This document shows, one piece after another, positions 23,329 through 34,628 of a stretch of DNA of 64,000 nucleotides. The DNA lies in the NCBI RefSeq assembly GCF_029867415.1, contig NC_081182.1:10546646-10610645 (forward strand), in the 5' to 3' direction. The position numbers and the translations under genes are program-made. The DNA comes from Vicia villosa (Eukaryota > Streptophyta > Magnoliopsida > Fabales > Fabaceae). Position 1 is the first letter of the stretch, and each line of letters opens with the position of its first letter. Below the pieces are notes generated by a model. That model had not been told where the DNA came from. It ran no database searches and saw only the letters and a program-made list of their open reading frames with translations.

Positions 23329-23347
23329 TGGCGACTCTGCTGGGGAC
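23329..23347 (+). other. LARD-1 primer-binding site
   Basis: TGGCGACTCTGCTGGGGAC starts three bases after the left LTR. It begins with TGG, complementary to a tRNA 3' CCA end. The same 19 bases follow the LARD-2 left LTR. Ogre/Tat-lineage elements of legumes are reported to use a tRNA-Arg primer; the tRNA match should be checked. Confidence 0.85.
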
Positions 23348-24079
23348 AAAACTTTTGGTTAATTATTATGATCCTAAGGCTTAAGAGGGTTTAGGTTTTG
23401 GCAAACCTTTTTAGGTTTTTGGCGAACTTTTTTAGGGTTTGGCAAATTTGCCAAAATTAGGGTTGTGAATTAGGGTTTAGGTTTTATTTCTTTCCTTTTA
23501 TATTTAAATTTTTAAATTTTTATTCATATATTTATTTGCAATTTCCAGGGTTTATGGTTTATATATAAATATTTAAATTGTTTAATTTTATTTATTTATT
23601 TACAATTTAATTTGTTTATAGCAATTTTAATTAAATATTTGATTATTTGAATATTTGTTATTTTTATTGCATTTTGGGTTGTATATAAATTGCCGTTAAA
23701 CCTAAGCGTGGGAATTATATTTAAGACCAGAGGGGAATTACATCGCCTACGAGTCTTATTATAATTCCACTCATAGTGGGTTGAATATCCGGAAAGGTCT
23801 GATACGAGGCTTGACCTTGTTGAGGGCTGGACTTGGTATTTGGCTGATCTCTCTGGGAACCTACCCCTAAAATTCGAACCTCATGGATAAAATGAGTTGT
23901 TCTAAAATCCAAAGAGACAAAAAGTCTCGGCGACTACGAACGACCCCATGAGACCTTCTAGAACATACCAATGGGAAGGGTAGGCACCCTAAGCCGTTAC
24001 GTCGAACCTATGAACCTAGGACTTATGTGCTTATGTGCTTATTATATGTTTTCAATTTATATACTTCGAATATCTTGCG

Positions 24080-24560
24080 TTTTTATTTTTGCAGGTGTTC
24101 CTACGCGTTCCCTGGCCTGCAGGGACCCCATTTCTAAGGCAATGTCCTTCCCACGAAGGACACCTTCATTTATGCACGTTGATTGGCCTCTCGATGGCCA
24201 TGAGACTTAGTGACTGTCATGAACGGTCACTCCGCGCCTGTATCTACGCACTCCCTAACTTGTAGGGACTTTCCTTATATATCCTTGTATTCTTACAACT
24301 GCGTGTCCTTCCCACGAAGGACATCTTCGTTTACGCACGTCAATTGGCCTCTCGATGGCCATGCGATCTAGTGACTGTCTTGAACGGTCACTCCGTGCCT
24401 ACGTCTATGCATTCCCTAGCCGGTAGGGACTCTAATTCCAAAATCGCATCCTTCATACGAAGGACATCTTCATTAGCATACGTCGATTGGCCTCTCGATG
24501 GCCATGCGATTTAGTGACTGTCTTGAACGGTCACCTCGTGCTTACTCCTACATACTCCCT
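24080..24560 (+). repeat. Leader repeats with three hairpins per unit (LARD-1)
   Basis: About three copies spaced roughly 140-160 bp, each with (a) TGTCCTTCCCACGAAGGACA, an 8-bp stem with a 4-base loop (24143, 24304, imperfect near 24448), (b) TGGCCTCTCGATGGCCA and (c) AGTGACTGTCTTGAACGGTC followed by ACT, both short stems. They lie 0.75-1.2 kb after the primer-binding site. Confidence 0.8.
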
Positions 24561-27379
24561 AATCTAAGGGATTTCCCTTGGCGTGTCATAACATCTATCT
24601 TGCAAGGATTTCACTAGGATCTAATGTCGCCTCTAAGGCCATCCCTAGGATTATGTGTCACGCGTCTGCATTGCATACAAGGAGTTATAATACAAGGAGT
24701 CTCTCGCATACGCATGCATTCACATTTTCATGTAGTCATACATTTGCATCTACATTTTCATTTCTATCTTCACCTGCATCCACACCTACCGTGCTAGCCG
24801 ATTTCCCAGGACTCATGGAGAAAAATCAAAGGATCATAAACTATGGAGAAAGGAGGATAAATCATTGGGAATGAGTTTGAAAAAAAAGGATGTCTTTCAC
24901 CACGCCAGCCGCATGTCCATGCCTTGTCATAATAGGATTATAAATATAATAAAGGTTATCATCGAGCAAGGATCAGTTCAACAAAAGAGTTCCCTCATAG
25001 ATACACACAAGGGGTATCTAGTCATAAGGGGGTGCATCTATGAACAAAGCAAAATTTACAAGGACGCTCTATGATAATTTGGGGGGCAAGGGTCAGTCCA
25101 ACTGGGGCAATACCCTGAACAAAGATGCCTATTTACAATGGAGTAAAGGCGACATATGTTAACTCCCCACCAAGGGACAAAAGGGTCATAGGTGATGCTA
25201 TCCTTAGGAAAAGCAAAAGATATTCAGTCAAAGGAAACTCATGAAGTTCCGACACGACGAAAACCCACCGCTAACAATTTATTCCCTACAAGTTTGATGT
25301 GCCCAAGGAGAATTCGAGGTTACCCTTCACTTATACAAGTTCATCAACTAAGGAGTAAAACAAGGTCAATGGATCTTCAAAGGAGGTTGTCCCTAGGATC
25401 AATAGGTTTTGCCACGCTCATAATTTCAATCCCTACGATCGCTAAGTGTTACGCAAGATAAAAGTTGTACCTTCGGATTAGCAATTCTAATGGGATGACC
25501 ATGCAGGTTTTGAAACCGATTCATTCGCGCACTACTACGACTTTCCACTCGCACACTTCTGTTCTATTTTCAAAATTCAAATTCAGGATTATTAACAAAC
25601 TTAAGGGAGAATGATGAATACAAATAACTAAGTCCAACTAAATATATGCTTTCAAGGTAAGACCGAGCCGAGGATGTACAGACATTGTTTCAATTCCCAA
25701 ACAGTGGAGATATAAGGATTTTAATCCCTCATCACCCCCTCGAGCCGGGAGTTGGAGCTTGTTTCTACTTTTCAAATAAACCTTGATTTTAACCAGGGGC
25801 AGGGTAGATTTCAATTAATTCAATGGAGTATTTTGGGTGTCAAGAGAATCAGTCAATTCAAGCATAAGCAAGCAAAGGTTCAAGCATATCTTCTTCCTCG
25901 CATTCATCCAAGATTGAGGAAGCAATGGAGATAACATTCACAACATCTTCTTCCTCAATACATCATTCAAGATCGAGGATGTATCAAAGTCGAAGCATAC
26001 AAATCAAAATCAACATGGCAGTCACGACATTCAAAATCCAAGGATCAAAGGGAGCATTCAAAAAAAAAGGAGAAAAAAGCGCCCGCTAAGTCAAAACGGA
26101 AAATTTCATAAAAGAAAACAAAAATGACTTAGGCAAAATTAGGGTATCCCGATGGATCAAACTCAAAGGAGTTGGTTCATGCAAAAATAAGGGATAAAAA
26201 CAAAGGCGAAATACAAAGGATAATCTTGTGACTGCTAAACCATCAAAGCTTCGCATCAATTCTTGGATCTTTACAACACTTTTCATCGGTGCTTGGATCT
26301 CTGCTAAGGCTTCTGCTCAACGTCAAGACTGAAATGATTCTCTTACAAACAAAGCACATTCATTGGATTAAGCGAATTTTTAGGATTTGGAGAACATCAA
26401 GGAGAAAGGGGTGGGCTAAATAAATTTTGAGCCTCATATCCGTTGTTTCTTAAAACTACGAACCTGGCCAAGTTACAACATTCAAAAGTCCTAATTGAGG
26501 CAAGGTTAACTATGAAAGCATATTAAGCAGGATTTTGTTATACTGACCCCTAGGTTTGTTAAAACTATTTCTAAACACTGCGCTTCTTCAAGCATTCATT
26601 TCTAATCATCCAGTCCTAATTCATAACGGACTTCGATTCCGAAACTTGCATACGCAACACATTGGAGTTACTTCTCAAAGGGTACAACGCCATCTACGAA
26701 TATACACTTAGCATCAAGGAGATCTCGAAATTGGTTCATCAAAGGCGATCATTTCTAATAAAGACTCTGGAATGGGGGAACCACACCTAGGGGGTTCTCC
26801 TAAACAGGGGCAAAAATTTCAAGGATTACAGGGGCATGCAATCAAACATCCTATTAACTAGGGGCATTCATCCTAAGGTTCAATCGATTTGAGGCACACC
26901 TCGAAGCAATAACAATCAGGGGCATGTCAAACATGGGAGGAACTTCAAAAGGATAGAACACTATGGATAACCCTCCATATCCTGGAGATCAAGGGCATAC
27001 CTTTCAATCTAAACGTGGAAGCATATAACAAGGGTACTTCTCGGGGCACTTCCCTCATGACTTGGAGACCATAAGCATCTTTTACCACGAAAATATTGGG
27101 GCAATGGATATCAAATCCATAAGACGCACAACAAAAGGAAAAGGTGTCTTCATACTTTACAACCTCGAATTAATCTTCCCCCTAACTACGATCTTCAAAG
27201 TTCAAACAAAACAGGTATTGGGAAATCGCGCTAGCATTCAACAAACCTACAATTCCAACGAGCTGATACGCATTGGTTATCAACAACCTATCATTGGAGA
27301 ATCATGCAAATATACATAAAGTCATGCATTACATACATTGGCTGATACATTACACCACACTTTTTTAGGCAGTTTTCTT

Positions 27380-27715
27380 TAAAGACAAATCCTACGATCC
27401 TTTCTAGGAACCTTTTCAAGTAGTCTTTTCTAAGGCGTTCATCATCCTTTTTAGGAACCTCTTCAGGCAGTCTTATTTAAGATAACTCATCGTCATTCCC
27501 AAGAACCTTTTTAGGTAGTCTTCGGTAAGACATTCTCTTTCCAAGAAACCTTTTTTAGGTAGTCTTCTTCAAGACATTCTTTTTCTAAGTACCTTTTCAG
27601 GTAGTCTTCTTCAAGACATTCTTGTTCTAAGTACCTTTTCAGGTGGTCTTCTTTAAGACAAATGTTCATATCCATCCCGGAAACCTTTTCAGGTAGTCTT
27701 ATAGAAGACATTAAT
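27380..27715 (+). repeat. Tandem repeats with AGTCTTCTTCAAGACA hairpins (LARD-1)
   Basis: Six or more imperfect copies of CCTTTTCAGGTAGTCTTC followed by TTCAAGACATTC, unit 40-60 bp. GTCTTCTTCAAGAC can fold on itself. Related words return at 29010-29130. The minus-strand open frame through it (repeated CLEEDYLKRYLEKE) is a product of the repeats. Confidence 0.8.
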
Positions 27716-27970
27716 TCATTCCACTCATTACATCAACCAACATATGCATGAGCATAACATCCTACCATCGTGTGGCAAGTGACCTTGTTGCATAAGCAGT
27801 CTTGCCACGCCTTCACCACCCAACATTGGGGCATCAATCAAAACATCCAAGTCATCATAAATCATTGTCATGCATTAATCATGTCGCTTCACTCCAACAT
27901 CAAACCATGCATATCATCTGGTACATTCATATATTATAAAAGCCCAATTTTCATTTGCAAATCCAAATCC

Positions 27971-28193
27971 TTACAAAGTCCAGTTCTCGTCCTGGCAAAT
28001 CATTACAAAGTCCAGTTCTCGTCCTGGCAAATCATTACAAAGTCCAGTTCTCGTCCTGGCAAATCATTACAAAGTCCAGTTCTCATCCTGGCAAATCATT
28101 ACAAAGTCCAGTTCTCGTCCTGGCAAATCCGTACAAAGTCCAGTTCTCGTCCTGGCAAATCATTACAAAATCCAGTTCTCTTCCTGGAAAACC
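27971..28193 (+). repeat. 32-bp tandem repeat, seven copies (LARD-1)
   Basis: The unit TTACAAAGTCCAGTTCTCGT + CCTGGCAAATCA starts at 27971, 28003, 28035, 28067, 28099, 28131 and 28163, exactly 32 bp apart and nearly identical. Because 32 is not a multiple of three, no protein repeat is implied. Confidence 0.95.
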
Positions 28194-28195
28194 AT

Positions 28196-28437
28196 CAAAT
28201 CCAATTCTCGTTTGGTAGTCAGTTCCCATCTGTCTGTTACATTAAACCCAATTCTCGTTTGGTAGTCATTTCCCGTCTGACTGTTACATTAAATCCAATT
28301 CTCGTTTGGTAGTCAGTTCCCGTCTGACTGTTACATTAAACCCAATTCTCGTTTGGTAGTCAGTTCTTGTCTGACTGTTACATTAAATCCAGTTCCCGTC
28401 TGGTAGTCAGTTCCCGTCTGACTGTTACATCAAAATC
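28196..28437 (+). repeat. 47-bp tandem repeat, about five copies (LARD-1)
   Basis: The unit begins CCAATTCTCGTTTGGTAGTC and ends GTCTGACTGTTACATTAAA; five copies directly follow the 32-bp array. A further pair of ~130-bp repeats (GTGACCTATTGCGTTACGTC at 28509 and 28639) and a decayed third copy extend to about 28900. Confidence 0.9.
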
Positions 28438-29625
28438 CAAATCCCATTTCAAATCCTATTCCAATTCCTATTCCAAATCCTATTTCAAATTCAATTCCAA
28501 TTCAAATCGTGACCTATTGCGTTACGTCTTATCACGCTAGTCCCTTGGCAGTGATATGGCACCGAGTTCTTTGGTATGTTAGTCCCTTGGCAGTAACCAA
28601 GACTCATTTCAATTTCAATTTCAATTCCAACCCAAATTGTGACCTATTGCGTTACGTCTTATCACGTTAGTCCATTGGCAGTGGTATGGCACCGAGTTCT
28701 TTGGTACGTTAGTCCCTTGGCAGTAACCAAGACTCTTTTCAATTTCAATTTTAATTTCTATCCCAACCATGACTTATTGCGTTAGTCCCTGAGAAGCAAT
28801 AAGTTATGTCAAATCACGTTAGTCCCTTGGCAGTGATATCCTTCCAAATCTTCTCGTTGATTCGTATCACATTAGTCCCTTGGCGGTGATATATAGTTAT
28901 GCCTCTCCGCAAATAGGGATTTATTTTCCCATATCAGGATCTTCTATACGGAGTTATCAATACACTTCAACCACATAGTGGTCATTCTACAATCAAATGA
29001 ATATTATCAGTCCTTCCCAGGAGCCTTTCCAGGCAGTCTGCTTTAAGACATATTCCATCCTTTTCAGGAACCTTTCCAGGCAGTCTTCTTTAAGACGTAT
29101 TCCATCCTTTCTAGGAGCTTTTCCAGGCACACAGGGTTTTACAAAGTTCTCCAATTGGGTTTATCACGTTAGTCCCTCAGCAGTGATCTTCTTCAAGATT
29201 TCAACAATAACAAACAAGGTTCTATTTTTCTTTTCCAAAGTTACTAACTTCAACTAACATAACTAACTATCATGCATCATTCAATTAACATACCTCATTC
29301 ATGCATAATGCATATGCATACATCGCTCTCATTTATTTTGAGAAGCTCACTGCATCATACATCACATGCATCATGACATTGCATAAAATTAAGGTTGCCT
29401 TTTTAGGCTGCGCCACAATCAAAGCAAGTGGTTCCTTTGAAAGCATCTGCTTCACATCCTATAAAAGAGGGGTATTTACCTTGGGTGGCATCCTTAAGCC
29501 CATCTCCCACGGAACTTCTTCCCAACAAATGCAAATTTTAGGGTATTCTCAGTGTTCAATCATCTTCTACCTTTAGATCACGATAGGCAGACGTGCCTAT
29601 CCGACTCTTCAGGTTTAAGAAGATT

Positions 29626-29638
29626 TAACAGGGGCAGC
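29626..29638 (+). other. LARD-1 polypurine tract
   Basis: TAACAGGGGCAGC sits directly before the right LTR (TGTCATACC). The AGGGGCA core matches the tract before the LARD-2 right LTR (AATAGGGGCATC). Confidence 0.75.
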
Positions 29639-32225
29639 TGTCATACCCCAAAATTTATCCGATATAACTTGCATCTGCCAACTTAATAAGGGCGTTAAAA
29701 ATTAGGAGCCATAGGGTTTAATATATCTATTATTAAACTCGCTCTCTTATAAAACTCCCTTATATATTAGTTGAAGTAAAATGGAGGTGTGAACAGCAAA
29801 AATTTGAGATCCAATTTGTTTTGGGCCCATTTGTTTCATGTAATCATTTTATCAAATATTATTGTTACTAACTATAAGATTATTAGCATTATTAATTTTA
29901 ACTATTAATAAGATTAGTATTAGGATTAATAGTATTAAATAAATATTATTTGGTTAGTTTAGAATTATTGGTTATATTAGTATTAGGTTTAAATATTCAT
30001 TTGAGTTTTAAAATAATTAGTTTTTTAATCTTAAGATTATTATTATTTACGTTAATATTAGGAATTATTATTAGGACTGTTATGGATTAGGATTAATATT
30101 ATTATTATGAGTCTTAAAATTAGTGTTAAGTACTATTAGTGTTAGTATTTAGGAATGTTATTATTATTATCAATAATAATTAATTAAGTAATAGATTGAT
30201 GGGCCAGGATACACTAGCAGGATCGGGCCCTAAATGAAACGCGTGGGTCACCAAGGGAGTGGACCGGGTCAAACCGACCCGACCAATATTCATCATCTCC
30301 TTCAGCGCCGCAGACATCAAACAAACCCAGCCAAACCCTAACGGCGGCCACCATCTCCAACAACAGCCAATCCCTAATCTCCATCTAAACCCAAGCCCAG
30401 CGGAATCGAAAAAGGATTGAATCTTAAGACAAAACAAAATCAAACTTTTATTACAATGAATCAGAAATCAAATAAGATTATATTACAATCAATGAACAGA
30501 TCAAATGGAAAACGAATTGAATCTTTCCTAACTAAGATTTAACCCTAACTATATAACAAAACATAATCAGAAGGGGAAGGGGGCCGGAGAAAAAAACGAA
30601 GAAACGTTGCCGCGAAGGCCGAACCTCTGAGCTTCAATCCTCGACCTCGCACCTGCAAAAAAGTCACAGAGAAGAAAGGGGATCGAGAGGAGGAGAGAGC
30701 GAACTCCATCGCGGCGCTCACAGGGTAGCTGACCTGAAAAGAAAGGAAGAGGAGATTAGCGAGAGATTAAAAGAACATACGGAAAGACATCACGGCCATA
30801 GAGGTATTCGCATAATACTTAGCTTCTTTTCGTTCATCTGTTGCGATTTGTTGCATGCATGTGCTTTCCGAGTAAAAATCTGGAAAATTAGAGTTAGATT
30901 AGGTTTGGGGTTCATAGGGTTCATGGGTTTAGGTTGAAGATTGGGGTCGGGATTCATATGTTAGAATTAGGTTGCAGGATTTTTGGAGTACTAGGTGTTT
31001 CTGGGTTGGATAATGAAAGGAAGGGTTGGTGAAGATGAAGATCATGAAGATCTTCATCTGTTTCTATGGGTATTTCTGGGCGCGGTTTGGAGTATGAAAC
31101 GAATGAAGAGTCATGTTTTTTTTTTGCAAAAATGGGAGAGAATACAAGAAAGGGGGCAGGGATCGGTACAAGAGGATAAGAAATGAGTCATAAAAAAACC
31201 CCTCCACGTTTCTTCTTTTATTTATCTATTTTATTTTATTAGAATGAATTGATGATCATGTGTGCATCTATTATTGTGGTCCCTCGCTTAAAATCACGTG
31301 TAGACCCTTAGATGTTAGTACCCCAAATCAAACGATTAAAGATCTAGCAACCCACCGTAATACAGTATGCGCACACGCACCGGATCCTTAGCTTTGATGG
31401 GCCAAGTCCTTTGCTATTTACACCCCCAGAATTTACTACCAAGAACAACATGCACCCCTTTTCAAAAATCATAAAAAAAACTTAATAAAATTACTTTAAT
31501 TGTTTCATTGTTTGTTTTTGATAACTCAATCTAATTTTCTCCTCGAACCGACTAAATCTATTAGTCGCATTAGACGAGAGATAAAAAATACACAAAATTA
31601 AAATACATTTGAATTTGCTGCCCGCGACGATCAATCTATCGATCTGAGTAACCAGCAATGCCCCATAATCCGTTAGCTATACTGACCAAATCTATTGGTC
31701 ATCGCATCTAACGGTGCCATATCAAATCAGGGTTGTACGCCCAAATCTCAAAACACACTAAACCACGATACTACGGATTTTCATCCTTTTCAATAAGGCA
31801 ACTCAAAATGCCTTGCAAACCACAACATTTCAAAACTACGATAGGCCATTCAAAAAGCCTTAAAACCATATCATATCAAATTCAAAGGCGTACAACCCTG
31901 TGCCCGAACTACGTTGACTCTGATTCTCCATAAGGAGATACGTAGGCACTTGGTAACAAGGCGAGTCTCCCCCCTTACAATTTCAATTCAATTCTAAATC
32001 TCAATTTTCGCCCTATTCGTTCCCTTAGCTATTAACCTCTATAATTTTAGCCATAAATCTTTGCCTTAGATTCAAAGCCATAGGAAAGGGTTGAGGGTGC
32101 CTAACACCTTCCCTCGACCTGATTATAATAACTTACCCCGATCTCTTAACTGCGTAGGGTTTCCTATTCGCCCTTCAGAATAGGTGGCGACTCTAAAAGT
32201 CTAATTTTTAGGGCAGGTTGCTACA
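29639..32225 (+). repeat. LARD-1 3' LTR
   Basis: 2587 bp, near-identical to 20739-23326 with scattered substitutions and a few single-base indels, and followed by the TATTG target copy. Confidence 0.95.
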
Positions 32226-32536
32226 TATTGTTTTAAAAAATAATAGCATAAAATACACAAAAAAATATAATAGTAAAGAATACACTGATGAATATAATGT
32301 TTGAAAAAAACACTAAAAACCGATCAACTGAACCAAAACGGTTAGTTTGATTTGATTCCATTTTTTAAAAATGTTAAAAATCAAACCAAACCAAAACAAT
32401 AAAAATAGGGTCTTGCTAATCAGTCTCCTCATGACACTTTTTAAGCATACTAAATAAAGAAGACATTTTAATAAAAATTTACCACTTTAATCACAAAAAA
32501 TGCCCCAAACCAATCCGATTACACCCCTAACCCCTA

Positions 32537-34628
32537 ACTACATGTACTTGCAAACCACACTTTAAATCTTAACTTTAATCCGGAGGTAGTATTTTTAATT
32601 CCCTTTGTTCCTAATTATAAGATCTCATTTTTGTAACGGTAGACCATTTTTATAAAACCCTTTACAAACATTCGTTGTATTAATAACTATTTAATTTTTG
32701 AATTTTATAAAATTCACGTACAAACTTGGATGTGAGAATTTTTTTTTTAATACTGTGAAATTTTTAGAAAATCGAATAATAAGAGAAGAAAGGAGTACAA
32801 TCTTATGGACACCACCATCATAGCACCCTCAAAAGCAATTGTCCAATCTTCATTTTCTGAAATGAATTATTAACTGCATGTGGTTAAGCTTCAGGGTGCG
32901 CTCCCTATTCCTTCTGTGCATTCACAGCCAACATGTTCTGTTCAAACCATTACTGTTCATATCACTTTCAACAGTCAAATGATTTACGAAGGAATAAATA
33001 TAACTTAATAAGAACTATTCTTGTTAGACTTTCATGTTTGGTTGCAACTGTCACTATCCATTCATATTGTATAGCAGAAAGTAAAATTCCATGTTCTTCA
33101 TCTCTTGCCATTTTCAGTAGAGTTGAGAAACTTTTCTGTTTGACAGAAGCTAGAAGCTTGTTAATGTTATACAAAGATAAAGAGAAAAAAAAGGAATTTG
33201 TGCAGAATGTAACAAAAGAAAGGTGTTGAATCTCAATCAGATTTTTAGAGATGGCATTTGAACATTTCATTCTACAACATGTTCCTTTTGATTCCCCTAA
33301 TTTTCCCCTACTTGCCTCTATTAACTCGGTCGCAACTCCAACTATACTACTATTTGTTGGTCAGCTGCAACATTGTTTGGACCCTCTAATCCTAACTCAA
33401 AGCCTTTAACCGTGTATCCCGTCTCTTTTTACACACAACCTAGAATCAATTGCAGAATGTCATCAATTGCTGCAGCATTATGATTTTTAACCTTATTCAG
33501 CTGCGCGGAAGTTGCAACATTTGAACAGTCGAGTAGTTTACAGAAGATAAAGGTTGCTTCTTCCGCACTTGGTTTTGAGTATATTATCAACTATCTACCC
33601 CAATATTACTTATCCAGAAAATGGAAAAATTGTTACTAGATATGAACATCAGTATTGTCAGTATAGTCCATCAAGGGAAAACTAATAGATAGATAAACCA
33701 TTCTTGTCAGTAACTTCATCATTTAAGATGTTACAGGACAGACATATTAAAAATCCATTCTTGAATAAAAACCATGAGTCTAGAGACATACATAGTCAAA
33801 AGAAAATGTTTAACCAAGGGACCAATTCCTACTAATAGAATACACCTATTTCAGAGATTGAAATTTCAAGGGGATAGAAGTTACCTGATATGAACATCAG
33901 TATTGTCAGTATTAACCAAGGGACCAATTCCTACTAATAGAATACACCTCACATTTAAGCTATTTCAGAGATTGAAATTTCAAGGGGATCGAAGTTACCT
34001 GGTTCAAGATTTAATATTTACCACCCATCCTTGTATCCTTGTATACTTCATGAAGGGAAGAAGGAGAAGCAGGGATCAACATGGTCTTACAAATTAAGTA
34101 GCAAGAATGATTCCTTGTAATTTGCATCCATTGCTTGGAAAAGGTCATACCGTAGGTTCAGAATGAGAGTATTTTGCGATGCTACTTGAGAAAGTGCGAG
34201 TGCACTTGGAATTGTATGTCTCGTTTATTCCAACCCAATGTCAAGGTGCATTAGTAATAAACAACAAAAAATAACTAAAAGTACTTTTTCAATCATATAA
34301 GAAATATCCCAGAGTTATGCAGGATTGAAAACTTCAGACAAAATTATTTCATAAATATAAAGCTAAAGAAGCAAGTATATAAACTACAAAAGCATCCCTT
34401 TCGGCTGGAAACATAAATGAGACAACACGGAATTAAAGAAGCAAAACTCTCTTAAACCAAAAATGGTACATATATCCGACGCTATGATATAATATTGGTT
34501 TTAATAATGATCAAGATAATACCTAACCTAAGATTGAGTAACAACCCATATTCTGTTTAAGTTGCGGTAAACAAAAATCTAACAAGCACGAGGACAAAAT
34601 TTCACAGATATGGGTAATGAATGATAAT
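32537..34628. other. Intergenic DNA, no gene seen
   Basis: Mostly AT-rich. Frames on both strands at 32933-33270 overlap and match nothing I recognise. A near-tandem duplication covers 33812-33888 and 33914-34000 (phrase AACCAAGGGACCAATTCCTA in each, 102 bp apart), and TATGAACATCAGTATTGTCAG occurs at about 33640 and 33890. The last few hundred bases probably include the 3' UTR of the DnaJ gene. Confidence 0.5.

Larger units (their letters stand above)
20739..32225 (+). mobile_element. Non-coding LTR retrotransposon (LARD-1), probably Ogre/Tat-related
   Basis: Two LTRs (20739-23326 and 29639-32225) begin TGTCATACCCC and end GTTGCTACA. A 5-bp duplication TATTG flanks the element (20734-20738 and 32226-32230). 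A primer-binding site follows the left LTR and a purine tract precedes the right one. The 6.3-kb interior has no gag or pol frame, only repeats, so it is a large retrotransposon derivative that would depend on proteins from another element. LTR copies differ at scattered bases (for example C20758 against T29658), so insertion is not very recent. Confidence 0.95.
19914..32536. mobile_element. hAT-like MITE split by LARD-1
   Basis: The left end is TAGGGGTGTAAGCAGATAAA at 19914; the right end is ...ATCCGATTACACCCCTAACCCCTA at 32513-32536, with the last ACCCCTA duplicated. Both halves contain AACCAAAC/CCAAACCAA and TTGATTTGATT words in inverted relation. Without the 11.5-kb insertion it would be about 1.1 kb. 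A clean target duplication is not seen, partly because another MITE inserted at its left edge. Confidence 0.65.

Noticed and set aside
27955..28200. Possible CRISPR-like array of regular 32-bp units
   Set aside because: Units are contiguous with no unique spacers, and the DNA is a plant retroelement.
27511..28312. Repetitive peptides (YLEKECLEEDY; SSRPGKSLQSPVL)
   Set aside because: They are translations of tandem DNA repeats inside a non-coding LTR element; the 32-bp unit changes frame from copy to copy, and no gene context exists.
32933..33270. Overlapping ~100-residue frames on both strands
   Set aside because: No domain, no splice context and mutual overlap; considered chance.
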